A stretch of DNA of 64,000 nucleotides, taken from Antilocapra americana. Its lineage: Eukaryota > Chordata > Mammalia > Artiodactyla > Antilocapridae. Position numbers and translations under genes: made by a program. Below the pieces are notes generated by a model. It made no database searches. It was not told where the DNA came from and was given only the letters and a program-made list of their open reading frames with translations. The stretch is taken from the NCBI GenBank assembly GCA_007570785.1, contig ML661799.1, positions 1,525,598 through 1,589,597 on the forward strand. Reading direction: 5' to 3'. Positions within the stretch are counted from its first letter, which is position 1. Every line of letters starts with the position of its first letter. Of the stretch, positions 42,588 through 52,310 are shown piece by piece.

Positions 42588-42791
42588 AAGTGTTATTCGC
42601 TCAGTCGTATCCAACTCTTTGCCCCCCCCCCCCCCCCCCCCCCCGCACTGTAGCCCACCAGGCTCCTCTGTCCATGAGATTTTCCAGTCTAGAATACTGG
42701 AGTGGGTAGTCGTTCCCTTCTCCAAGGGATCGTCCTAACCCAGGGATCAAACCCAGGTATCCTGCATTGCAGTCAGATTTTTTACTGTTTA
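42588..42791 (-). mobile_element. Bov-tA SINE with expanded poly-C
   Basis: Antisense tail 'AAGTGTTATTCGCTCAGTCGTATCCAACTC' is followed by a run of 23 C (42622-42644) where the family has GCGACCCCATGGA. The body then continues to the reverse B box ('GATCAAACCCAGG') and 'GCAGTCAGATTTTTTAC'. The reverse head is lost or merged with the flank at CCACTGAG. Confidence 0.9.
42622..42644 (+). repeat. Poly-C run
   Basis: 23 consecutive C inside the SINE body. It may be a real expansion or a sequencing or assembly artefact. Confidence 0.9.
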
Positions 42792-42853
42792 CCACTGAGT
42801 AAAACTGATGCTCTGGCATGATGAACCAGTTTTCATAGAACCCCTGGCACACT
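42792..42853 (+). repeat. Right copy of duplication flanking a SINE
   Basis: The partner of 42509-42573, beginning at CCACTGAG, which is also the reverse of a conserved Bov-tA head word. Confidence 0.85.
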
Positions 42854-42894
42854 GTTACATGTTCCCAGTCTGAAAAATTCAGGCCTGCAGGCAC

Positions 42895-43105
42895 ATGCTT
42901 CATAATAAGGAAAGATGTCCAAGGTATATCAAAGGTGATAAGAGGTTACTACACAGTATGCACAGTATGATTCTATTTTTATGTCCCCTCTGGAAGGCTA
43001 CCTGTACTCTAAAATGTTACCTCTGTGTTGTAAGAATATGGGTGATTTTTATCTTGCTTTTTTGCTTCTTACATAATTTTTCTATAATAAGCAGATGTGT
43101 TCTCT
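42895..43105. mobile_element. Ancient interspersed repeat, unnamed
   Basis: 'ACACAGTATGCACAGTATGATTCTATTTTTATG', 'GGGTGATTTTTATCTTGC' and 'AATTTTTCTATAATAAGCA' follow a pattern common to an old dispersed mammalian repeat that I cannot name. Confidence 0.4.
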
Positions 43106-43770
43106 GTGGTTGTGGAGTATGGGGTTATGTGGTGGTGGTTGTTTTTTTTTCAAGGTGGGGGGGTAATTAGTTTGTCTTTTTAAGATTTAAGAGTTCATGA
43201 TTGCCTGCATGTTTGAGACACTTGCTTCAGCAAGCTGTGCCTTTCAGACCCTGAGATCTCTGCCTTCTGAAGCAGGGGAGCCAGGTAGAACAAAACACCA
43301 CAGACACAACCTTAACCAGACATCTTCCCTGGGGCCTCACCTTGTTGTTTGCTAATTTTACCAGCAGCAACCTTGAATACCTAGGATGCTCACACAAGTC
43401 CCTCTCCCCTTTGAAGTTTGTTGTGGGGCACCCCAGTGGTCCACCCCAACTCTGCTTCATCTTACAGCAAAATGTGTCTGTGTCCTGCCCACACCTCCCG
43501 ACAACCAGCTCCTGCCTTCTCACCTCCAGCCTTAATGCTGCTGGCTCCCAACTCACTGCACGTTTGGAATCTGTGACCCAGCTCTCAGCATCTTCCCCAA
43601 AGGTTGCCCCACTAGTTACTAGCCTTCAGTCTCTACTTCGTACTAAGGTCTCCTTCCTATCTCATTCATAATGTCATTAATCATGATTAATTATTTGTTA
43701 CACAATTATTATGTGGCAAGTGCATAATGGATACCCATTTATATCTGTTATTTTTTAAATCTCATTTGTG
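43106..43770. other. Unique stretch
   Basis: No repeat recognised. 109-codon frames on both strands at 43227-43671 overlap and carry no known motif. Confidence 0.4.
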
Positions 43771-44424
43771 GCTGCTGTTCAGTCCCTTAGTCGCGTCTGA
43801 CTCTGCAACCCCAAGGACTGCAACATGCTTAGCATGTGAAATGAGCACAATTGTGTGGTAGCTGGAACATTCTTTGGCATTGCCCTTCTTTGGGACTGGA
43901 ATGAAAACTGATTTTTTCCAGTCCTGTGGCCACTGCTGAGTTTTCCAAATTTGCTGACCTATTGAGTGCAGCACTTTAACAGCATCATATTTTAGTATTT
44001 TAAATAGCTTAGCTGGAACTCCATCACCTCCACTAGCTTTGTTACTAGTAATGCTTCCTACGGCCCACTTGATGTCACACTCCAAGACGTCTGGCTCCAG
44101 GTGAGTGACCATACCATCATGGTTATCTGGGTCATTAAAACTTCTTTTATATAGTTCTTCTGTATATTCTTGCCACCTCTTCTTAATCTCTTCTGCTTCT
44201 CTTAGGTCCTTACCATTTCCATCCTTTACCATGCCCATCCTTGCATGAAATGTTCCCTTGATAGCTCCAGTTATCTTGAAAAGGTCTCTAGTCTTTCCTT
44301 TTCTATTGTTTTCCTCTATTTGTTTGCTTTGTTCATTTAAGAAGGCCTTCTCATCTCTCCTTGCTATTCTCTGGAACTCTGCATTCAGTTGAGTATATCT
44401 TGCCCTTTCTCCTTTGGCTTTCAC
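43762..44424 (-). pseudogene. BovB ORF2 relic, 220 open codons
   Basis: The frame reads the segment between endonuclease and RT: RYTQLNAEFQRIARRDEKAF, DLFKITGAIKGTFHARMGMV, WQEYTEELYKR, NKASGGDGVPAKLFKI, DWKKSVFIPVPKKGNAKECS. It is then joined to tail sequence by the deletion. The RT catalytic core is absent, so it is inactive. Confidence 0.9.
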
Positions 44425-44838
44425 TTATTTTCTTTCCTCAGCTATGTATAAAGCCTCCTCAGACAACCACTTTGCCTTCTTGCATTTCTTTTTCTTTGAG
44501 ATGGTTTTGGTCACTGCTTCCTATACAATGTTACAAACGTCTGTAACATCATAGTTCTTCTAGCACTCTGTCTACCAGATCTAATCCCTTCAATCTATTC
44601 ATCACCTCCATTGTATAATTATAAGGGATTTGATTTAAGTCCTACCTGATTGACCTAGTGGTTTTCCCTACTTTCTTCGATTTAAGACTGAATTTTGCAA
44701 TAAGGTGCTCATGATCTGAGCCACAGTAAACTTGTTTTTGCTGAATGTATTGAGCTTCTCCATCTTCAGCTACAAAGAAAGTAATCAATCTGATTTAAGT
44801 ATTGACTATCTGGTGATGTCCCCTAAGGTATATTTCAC
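43771..44838 (-). mobile_element. BovB LINE with internal deletion
   Basis: 43771-43834 is the BovB 3' tail ('GCTGTTCAGTCCCTTAGTCGCGTCTGACTC'). 43835-44838 is the linker, N-terminal RT and endonuclease end ('ACATTCTTTGGCATTGCCC', 'CCATCACCTCCACTAGCTTTGTTA', 'CTTGCCACCTCTTCTTAATC', 'GTAAACTTGTTTTTGCTG'). About 1 kb between the two parts is missing. Confidence 0.93.
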
Positions 44839-44941
44839 AGTCCTTACATCACAGGTAAAGAAACTGAGACTCAGAGTGCTTGACTAAGGTTTAAGATCAC
44901 CGTTCTGATTACTGTCAATAATATCATCTCTGAGCTTCGTG

Positions 44942-45340
44942 TCTTAAAACAACGGTTTTATTCTGGGTGTTTACTGGGCTCCTCTGGATGGTTCTTGGGG
45001 CTGCAGTCAGGTAGCAGCTGGGGAGGTAGCCATTTCAAAGGATTTCCTCACTACATGGATGTGGCTGATGTTGGCTATAGGCTGAGACTTCAGCTGGGCT
45101 GTCATTCAAACATCCACACTTGGCCTCTCCATATGGTCTTGCACTTGGGTCAGTTTAGGCTTTTTTACAAAATGGAAAATTCCACACAGAACAAGATGGA
45201 AGTGTGTGGCATTTTTATGACCTCACCTCACACAGCGTCACTTTCATCACCTTCCATTGGTCATGGCAGTCATGAAGTTCTGCCCAGGTTCAAGGGGAGG
45301 GAACACAGACCCCACCACCTGACAAGAAGAGTATCACCAC
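44942..45340 (+). mobile_element. Ancient repeat, copy A
   Basis: It starts CTTAAAACAACGG, then has a GTAGCAGCTGG..-type middle, 'GGCCTCTCCATATGG', and an end with 'TCACCTTCCATTGGTCATGG' and 'CAAGGGGAGGGAACACAGACC'. The same order is seen at 51815-52310. It resembles an old LTR- or DNA-type mammalian repeat; the name is uncertain. Confidence 0.55.
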
Positions 45341-45394
45341 TCTGCAAGAACGTGCGGGATGGGATACGTAGTATCAACCATCTTTGGAAATTGT

Positions 45395-45485
45395 GGTCTG
45401 CCACAATTACACAGCTAGTAAATTGGGTAGAGTCAGTATCTGAACCCAGCTCAACCTACATGCAAAGCCTGGGCTCATAAACAAT
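45395..45485 (-). mobile_element. MIR fragment
   Basis: 'ACAATTACACAGCTAGTAAATTGGG' and 'GAGTCAGTATCTGAACCCAGCTC' match antisense MIR. Confidence 0.6.
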
Positions 45486-45804
45486 GACAGTATGCTGCCG
45501 AGAGAGAGTCACAATGCCTCAAGCTCTGAGTCTGGGATACAGAGTACAACCCATCATGAAGACATTAACCAACAGGGTGTCCAGAAGAGGGAAGCCAAGA
45601 TGCTGAGATGCCCAGAAACAGTGACATATGATTTAACAAAGACTTGAGGAGATTTAGCCTGAAGATGAAACTTAAAAGTGACATGATGGCTTCCTCAAAT
45701 CCACTGCAGATGAACATGTGGAAGAAGGAAGACATTGTGTCTTGCCTTCTCCAGGGAAGGAGGAGACAGGGAGGCAGAATCCAGTTCAGTGCAGATGACA
45801 AGAG
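45486..45804. other. Unique stretch
   Basis: Nothing recognised. Confidence 0.45.
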
Positions 45805-46035
45805 TGCTAGCTTTGGAAACTTACTGGTTTGGTGAGCAAACCAGGGTTACCTGCTGGCTGTACCTCTTAGGTAAATCATTTATCTTCTCTAGACCTCATT
45901 TTCTACATCTGTAAAATGGAAGTAATGAAACCTATTTTACAGGGTTTCCATAAAAATTAAAGATGATATATGTAAAGTAACCTGACACACAGTAATTACT
46001 CAGTAAATAATAGCTGCTATTTTTATTATTGTTGT
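45805..46035 (+). mobile_element. MIR SINE
   Basis: 'GGGTTACCTGCTGGCTGTACCTCTTAGGTAAATCATTTATCTTCTCTAGACCTC', 'TCTACATCTGTAAAATGG' and 'CACAGTAATTACTCAGTAAATAATAGC' match sense MIR through to its tail. Confidence 0.9.
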
Positions 46036-46533
46036 CATTGTTATTCATTAGAGCTCTTCAACAATGAGACTGGCTGCCTTGCAAAACACAAGATCCCAGA
46101 AAGAATTCTTATATTTGGCAACATGGAGTATCTGGATGGAATGTTGGACTAAAAGCAAGGAAGCTCTGGGCCATTAACCACCTTGGGCTCACTGGAAATG
46201 AAGGCCAACCCAGGGAGACCTCATTGTCCCTTGGATGGACTTATCCTTGGGGCCTGCTGGGACCCTGGTAGCACTATCTAGGAGAGAACAAGAGGAATCC
46301 AGGAAGGCATTGAGCTAAGAAGATAGCACAGGATCACTGAGAGAGGCCCAGGTAGAGGCAGCAGAGATCTTTGGGCAAAGGCAGTGACAGAATCAGAAAG
46401 ATATCAGTGGGTTCTGGAAACAGTCTAGATTGGATCCACCTAGCCAGGCCTCCTGGGAAGTCTATAATCCCAAGGAGAAGGATATGGTAAGAATGTTAGG
46501 AGCTGGGGCCCCAGACAAAAAGGGTGACCTCCA
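46036..46533. other. Unique stretch
   Basis: No recognised repeat. Confidence 0.4.
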
Positions 46534-46723
46534 TGTTAGTAGCTCAGTTGTGTCCCTTTGGACTGTAGCCTGCCAGGCTCCTCTGTCCATGGAGTTTTCC
46601 AGGCAAGAGTACTAGAGTGGGTTTCCATTTCCTTCTCCCAGGGGTCTTCCCAACCCAAGGATCAAACCCAGGTCTCCTGCATTGCAGGCAGATTCTCTAC
46701 CATTTGAGCCACAAAGGAAGCCC
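46534..46723 (-). mobile_element. Bov-tA SINE
   Basis: Antisense tail with a small deletion ('TGTGTCCCTTTGGACTGTAGCC'), then the full body and the reverse head '..TGAGCCACAAAGGAAGCCC'. No clear TSD. Confidence 0.93.
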
Positions 46724-46849
46724 ATAAGCACAGACTAAAAATCAGGAAACCAAGATGGAAATCAGGTCCTATATAGACTGGCAAACAGCATAGGGGAAAG
46801 AGAAGGCAGGGAAGGAAAGGGATGAAGGGAGAACTTGAAAAAAATAAAC

Positions 46850-47105
46850 AATATGGACAGCACTCACTATGTGCCAGGCATGGTTTTAAGTATGCCACAA
46901 ATGTTAACTGACTTAAACATCGCAATGATCCTATAAGACAGATGTTATTATTATTCCTGTCTTACAAGTGAGGAAACCAAGATATAGAGAGGCTGTTAGT
47001 TGCCTAAGTCTCCATAGGTAGAAGCTGTCAGAGTCAGGTCTGAACCCAGGAGAGCTGGTTCCAGTGCTCTGATCTTTACCACTCTATTCTTATGCCTGTC
47101 CAGGA
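46850..47105 (-). mobile_element. MIR SINE, near complete
   Basis: 'CACTATGTGCCAGGCATGGTTTTAAG', 'GCAATGATCCTATAAGACAGATGTTATTATTATTCC', 'AAGTGAGGAAACCAAGATATAGAGAGG' and 'CTGAACCCAGGAGAGCTGGTTCCAG' make an antisense MIR across its length. Confidence 0.92.
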
Positions 47106-47126
47106 ACACACACCATTTAATTTTAA

Positions 47127-47301
47127 GTGTACGCATATTCAGTCGTGTCCACCAGGCTTCTCTGTCCATGGAATTTTCCAGGCAAGAATTCTGGAGTGGG
47201 TTGCCATTTCATAATCTAGGGGATCTTCCTGACCCAGGAATCCAATCCAATTCTTTTGTGGCTCCTGCATTGCAGGCAGATTTTTACTGCTGTGCCACCC
47301 A
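47127..47301 (-). mobile_element. Bov-tA SINE
   Basis: Antisense 'CATATTCAGTCGTGTCCACCAGGC' (tail shortened), the body, and a reverse head truncated at 'GCTGTGCCACCC'. The TSD TAATTTTAA is at 47118-47126 and 47302-47310. Confidence 0.92.
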
Positions 47302-47310
47302 TAATTTTAA

Positions 47311-47425
47311 AGGTAATGATTATAGCCTCTATTTTCAGAGGAGGAAAATAGAAGCTCAGAGGAACAGAGAAGCTTCCTCCATATCAAACAGCAAGAAGAG
47401 AACTGAGGTAGGATACTAACAAAGG
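47311..47425 (-). mobile_element. MIR-like fragment
   Basis: 'TATTTTCAGAGGAGGAAAATAGAAGCTCAGAGGAACAG' is similar to antisense MIR. Confidence 0.4.
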
Positions 47426-48399
47426 TCTGTCAGCTCATGCAATTACACATAATCTTGTGTTTAACAGGCACAAGGATTTAGGACCTGCCAGAGGATTAAC
47501 AGCAGAAACAATTGATTTCACTTCCTATAACCAGGCGATGGTCCAAAAGCTTCCTGGCCTGCCTTGGGCTGAATGGGTCAAATTTCAGGGGCGTGGGTCT
47601 CAGTGACCTTACAGGGTCAATGTCCCCAAGGTAGGACAACAGTTCCCTCCCCCAACCTGCCACTTCTCCCCCACCAATGCAGGCATGCCTGGGTTTGGTG
47701 TCACAGTGATAAATTCCAGTCTCTGATGGCAAAACTCCCAGGCCCCATTCCTGTCTGACTATTAAGTGACTCACCAGGGAAAACCTTGGAGGAAAAGGAA
47801 AAAAGACTGGGTTTCCAGAACATTAAACTTCCACTGCCACTGCTGCTTGCCAATCTCCCTGCTAATCACTTGGAGCAAAGAAAGGCAATGCTCACTAGAG
47901 GGAACAGGGGGCGGGGTGGGGGGGGGTGGTTCACTGCATCACTGCCTGCTGACCATCCATGTCTCTCCAGCAGGTAGGGACCTTGGAAGGTCAGTTCATC
48001 CCTCTTCCTAACCTGGCTCAGACTCACTTCATGCAGAGAAAGAAATCTGGCCCAGTCAAAGGGACAGTTCTCCCTCCGTATTTGGTAACAAAAATATCAA
48101 CCAGGGCTTATCTGAGAGCCAACTCATAAATATTGTCCATGTGCCAGACTCTGGTCTGATTAAATTGGGCTCCAAATAAACTCTGTCTCCAAAGTTTATC
48201 ATCAGGGGCTTAAGGACCAACAAAGGGAGTAGTGCTTAGATTTGAGGATATAAGTCCTGAAAACTTTTCCTGTCTCCCCTACCTACTCCGCCAGATCCAC
48301 CAGCACCTTACAAAACACACATTCTTTCTGCTTCTTTGCTGGCTTTCTTTTTCTGGGAGAGATTTTCTTGTGCAGCAACAGCAAAGGTTCAGTGGAGTT
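47426..48399. other. Unique stretch with a G4-prone tract
   Basis: No repeat family is recognised. 47907-47929 is a G-rich run (GGGGG C GGGG T GGGGGGGG) able to form a G-quadruplex. Confidence 0.5.
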
Positions 48400-48545
48400 T
48401 GGCCAGCAGTGGGTACAGTGAAAAGTTCACTGAGCTGGGTCACAGTGTGAACCTGAAACAGTCACTCAGCCTTGGTGATTTTTAGTCGTGTTATCTGTAT
48501 AATGGGATTACTTAAACCACCTATTTCTTAAATTATTCACACCTT
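48400..48545 (+). mobile_element. MIR fragment
   Basis: 'ACTGAGCTGGGTCACAGTGTGAACCTGAAACAGTCACTCAGCC' and 'GTTATCTGTATAATGGGATTAC' match sense MIR. Confidence 0.65.
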
Positions 48546-48629
48546 CCAATCTCTTTAAAGCAGTCTAGCTCACCACACTGGCATATATGATAAGAGCACA
48601 TTTTAGAAAAAAGTGCAAAAAAAAGGTGT

Positions 48630-48885
48630 TCCCAGGGTGTGGGGAAATGGGCCCTTTTGTGCACTGCTGGTAGGAGTACAAGCTGGTACATCTTTTTTAG
48701 TGTGGGTGAGAGGGTGGCAATAAGTTTGAAAGAAAAAGCACTATACTCATCCTTTTCCTCAAAATGTTCTTTCCAGGAATTTACCTTAAGGTATGTGAAA
48801 AGATACTCAACATACCAATGGTCATTACAACATCATTTTATCACTTCATACCTACAAAAAGTATGTACAATAGATGTTTACAGGG
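48630..48885 (+). mobile_element. Very old L1M fragment
   Basis: 'TTTTGTGCACTGCTGGTAGGAGTACAAGCTGG', 'CCAGGAATTTACCTTAAGG' and 'GTACAATAGATGTTTACAG' follow the L1M ORF2 end. The copy is strongly decayed and adjoins a younger L1 fragment. Confidence 0.5.
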
Positions 48886-48889
48886 AACC

Positions 48890-49149
48890 TTCCCACACAA
48901 TTCATGAGAACATAAATTGGTACAGCCACTATGGAAAACAATATAGAGGTTCCTTAAAAAACTAGAAGTAGCGTTACCATATGATCCAGCCATCCCATTC
49001 TTGGGCATATACTCGGAGAAAACTGTAATTCAGATAGAAACATGTACTTCTATGTTCATAGCATTATTCACAATAAGCAAGATATGCAAGCAACCTAAAT
49101 GTCCATCAACAGATGAATAAAAAAGATGTGGCATATGTGTGTGTGCGCA

Positions 49150-49194
<45 letters not shown>

Positions 49195-49199
49195 ACACA
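48890..49199 (+). mobile_element. L1 3' part, left of SINE
   Basis: 'AAATTGGTACAGCCACTATGGAAAACAATATAGAGG', 'CCATATGATCCAGCCATCCCATTCTTGGGCATATACTC' and 'AAATGTCCATCAACAGATGAATAAA' lead into an expanded TG repeat. It continues at 49429. Confidence 0.92.
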
Positions 49200-49202
49200 C
49201 AC
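49134..49202 (+). repeat. (TG)n/(AC)n microsatellite inside L1
   Basis: A TG run of about 55 bp passes through a GTAC centre into an AC run at 49192-49202, at the place where L1 normally has 'TATATATACACAATGG'. TG and AC arms around GTAC form a perfect palindrome of at least 20 bp. Confidence 0.95.
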
Positions 49203-49210
49203 AATGGAAT

Positions 49211-49428
49211 GGGCTTCCCAGGTGGCTCAGTGGGTAAAGAATCCACCTGCAATGCAGCAGACACAGGAGATGCCAGTTTGATTCCTGGGTTGGGAAGATC
49301 CCCTGGAAGAGGGCATGGCAACCCACTCCAGTATTCTTGCCTGGAGAATCCCATGGGCAGAGGAGCCCTGGTGGGCTACAGTCCATAGGGTGGCAAAGAG
49401 TCAGACAGGACTGAGGTGACTGAGCATG
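49211..49428 (+). mobile_element. Bov-tA SINE in L1
   Basis: Head 'GGGCTTCCCAGGTGGCTCAGTGGG', B box GTTTGATTCC, and a full body to 'ACTGAGGTGACTGAGCATG'. A perfect 11-bp TSD, CACAATGGAAT, at 49200-49210 and 49429-49439 is L1 sequence. Confidence 0.96.
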
Positions 49429-49858
49429 CACAATGGAATATTGTTCAGCCCTAGAAAAGAATGAAATATGAATGGACCTAGAGATTATTATACTAAGTGA
49501 AGTAACTCAGAAAGAGAAAGGCAAATACCATATGATATAACTTATATGTGGAATATAAAATATGACACAAATAAACCTACCTATGAGACAGAAACAGACT
49601 CACAGGCTACGGTTGCCAAGGAGTGAGGCATAGGAAAGGGAAGGATGTGGAGTTTGGGATTAGCAGACAGAAACTATTATATATGGGATGGATAAACAAT
49701 AAGGTCCCACTGTATAGCACAGGGAACTATATTCAATACCCTATGGTAAACCATAATGGAAAAGAATATAAAAAGGAATATATAAAACTGGATCAGTCTG
49801 CTATACAACAGAAATTATACATTGTAAATCAACTATACTTCAGTAAAAAATAAATAGA
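49429..49858 (+). mobile_element. L1 3' part, right of SINE
   Basis: 'CAATGGAATATTGTTCAGCC', 'GGACCTAGAGATTATTATACTAAGTGAAG' and the 3' UTR end 'CACTGTATAGCACAGGGAACTATATTCAATACCC', with the tail 'CTTCAGTAAAAAATAAATAG'. Confidence 0.92.
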
Positions 49859-49908
49859 TATTTACATTTTAAAGAACTGCCATAATAAAAAGCACATAGC
49901 TACTACCC

Positions 49909-50121
49909 ATGCATGTATGCTCAGTCACTAAGTCATGTCCAACCCCACGAACTGTAGCCCGCCAGGCTCCTTGGTCCATGGGATATTCCAGGCAAGAATT
50001 CCGGAGTGGGTTGCCATTTCCTTCTCCAAGGATTTTCCCAACCCAGGAATCGAACCCACAGCTCCTTCAGCATCTCCTGCATTGCCGGTGAATTCTTGAC
50101 TGCTCAACCACCTGGGAAGCC
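49909..50121 (-). mobile_element. Bov-tA SINE
   Basis: Antisense tail 'GCATGTATGCTCAGTCACTAAGTCATGTCCAAC', full body, reverse B box ('AATCGAACCCAC') and reverse head 'CAACCACCTGGGAAGCC'. No clear TSD. Confidence 0.94.
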
Positions 50122-50189
50122 AAGTACCAAACACCTACCTTAATATTCACCATACCTTTAAGCCTCACACATGCCCTGTCCCACCTCAT

Positions 50190-50345
50190 GCATCTCTCTC
50201 CTCCCACTTCAGTAACCCACTACCCCAAATTTGTGCTAACTATTCCCTTTCTTTCCTTCTCTTTATAGTTTTGCCATACGTCTATGTATCTCTTAAGAAA
50301 AGTTTCATTTGTTCAATTTTTGATCTCTATTCAAACATAGTCAAT
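50190..50345 (-). mobile_element. Possible L1M fragment, antisense
   Basis: 'TTGTGCTAACTATTCCCTTTCTTTCCTTCTCTTTATAGTTTTGCC' resembles the antisense 3' region of old L1M elements. Weak. Confidence 0.4.
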
Positions 50346-50559
50346 TTGCACACATTGGTCCATGATCCTAGTTTTAACTTGATTTTTAACTCCACAAATT
50401 AGATGATGATGGCAGTGATTATGATGCTTAGCATTGTTTTATACAGTCAGTATTTATTCATACATCTTCCACTTTCTTTCTTCACCATTCATTCTTGCAC
50501 TTCAAATCTCCTCCTGGGATCATTCTTCTTCTTCCATGTGCATATCTTTATAAGTTCTT
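50346..50559. other. A/T-rich stretch, possibly old L1
   Basis: It lies between two antisense L1M-like parts and may belong to the same element. Nothing specific is recognised. Confidence 0.3.
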
Positions 50560-51135
50560 TTAGCAAGTGTCTCTGGGTAATCAACTGTATCATTTTGTCT
50601 TTTTAAAAATTTTTTAATTTGCTTTTATTTTACCCTCATGTTTAAGAGAAAATTTAGTGGTGGTAGAATTTTAGCATAATATTTTCCCTTGGCACTTTAG
50701 TCTTCTGGTTTCTGTTGATAAATAACCTGTGGGTAGAATTCCCATTGCTCTGTAGGTAATCTTATCTGACTACTTTTAGGATCCTCTTCTTTTTCTTTAG
50801 TGTTCTTCTGTTTTTCTACAAAATGTGAGTTTCTTTTTCTTTATCCTGTTTGGATTCACTGGGCTTGCTAAGCTGAGAAATAATGTCTTTTGTCAGGACT
50901 GGAAATTGTTCAGTCATTATCTTTTTTCATACTTCTCTCTCCTTTCCTCTGTCATCCTTTAATGTTCCAATTATATCTATGTTGTGTCTCCACACTCAGT
51001 TCTTTATATCTCTTCACTCTTTCATCTCTTTGTCTTCCAACTGTATTCCAGGTCATTCTTCAGAGAAACTTCCAGGTCACTAATTCTTTCTTCTTAATTC
51101 AACTGTGTCTAGTTTATTACCACATACATTGAGTG
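50560..51135 (-). mobile_element. Old L1M 3' region, antisense
   Basis: 'TTCTTTTTCTTTATCCTGTTTGGATTCACTGGGCTTGCTAAG', 'ATGTCTTTTGTCAGGACTGGAAATTG', 'CTTTCATCTCTTTGTCTTCC' and 'CCAGGTCACTAATTCTTTCTTC' follow the antisense L1M 3' pattern in order. Confidence 0.75.
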
Positions 51136-51814
51136 GTTCATTTGCATGATTATACTTTTTTACTTTCTAAGATTGAAGGAACACCTACTCTAATATATTT
51201 AATGAAAAGATAAGTGTAATTATACTTACTGGCAAGAAAAAATGTCAGCATAAGGACTGAGTATAAAAATTAAGTTATATAATAGTATTCTCTTTGGATC
51301 ATAGGTTGTTGGGTGATCCTTGCTCTGTCTTTCTATACTGTTTTAATTTTTTTCAATGGGAATTTATTATATTAATGAAACAATTGTCTCCATGTTACTC
51401 ACACTATTATGCAGATATGCAAAACATTTGTGGCTTCTTTATTTCTCTGTAACGTGCTTTATTGTGCTTCTAGAAACTCCATTCTAGTGGGAATTAGAGG
51501 GCTAGTCTGATGAACCAGACCCCGTGTATGGGTCTCCCCAGATTTGCTTGGCCCTATTTGCCTCTCCCCTCTACCACGTTTTCAGCAGATAGCTCTAGCC
51601 ACCACTGCCTCATATCCTAAACCTTCCTGCTATCTCAGCCTTCTCCAAAGTGAGGGCTTTGGCAGACACTCCTTCGTACTTGCCAGGGAAGGAACCACAG
51701 CCACGCTGGTGCTGAGGTCTGACTCAACAAGACCCATGAAGATTCTGAGTCCTCTCATCTCCTCCAGACTCAGATAAAGGCTGTGTTTTGACTTAGTGCT
51801 TAGTAACAACTTAG
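51136..51814. other. Unique stretch
   Basis: No recognised repeat or exon. Confidence 0.45.
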
Positions 51815-52310
51815 TCAAAAGCATGGGGCTTAAAACAACTTATTATCATACATTTTTCTGTAGGTCAGAAATCTTCAAGTGGCTTAGCTAAGTGGTTCTG
51901 GCCAAGGGTCTGTCATGAGACAGTAGTCAAGATGATGACAGGAATTGCAGTTATTGAAGGCTTGACTGGACTTCAGTGAAGTTGGAAATTGGAGGTCCAT
52001 TTCCAAGATGGCTTACTCTCATGGATATTGGCAGGAGGCTTTGGATCCTCACCATGTAGGTCTCCTCATAGGCTACTTAATTATCCTCACAACCTGGAAG
52101 CTGGATTCTCCAAGAACAAGTAACAGCAAGGAGGAAAACATGATGACCTACTCTCTGAAATCACACACTGTCGTTTTCCCTTTATTCTCTTTGTAAGAAG
52201 CAAGTCACTAAGACTAGCACACACTGTGAGAGGAATTAGGCGTATCACTTGAGGAGAGTATGAAAGCATTTGTGAATATATTTTTAAACTACAAAGGACC
52301 ACAGCACAGA
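51815..52310 (+). mobile_element. Ancient repeat, copy B
   Basis: Starts 'GGGGCTTAAAACAACTTATTATC', then 'CTGTAGGTCAGAAATCTTCAAGTGGCTTAGCTAAGTGGTTCTGG', 'GGTCTCCTCATAGGC' and 'GTAAGAAGCAAGTCACTAAGACTAGCACACACTGTGAGAGGAATTAGG'. It is the same family and orientation as 44942-45340 and is longer here. Confidence 0.6.

Noticed and set aside
44995..45480. 161-codon frame
   Set aside because: It lies within an ancient repeat copy and a MIR fragment, so it is a chance frame.
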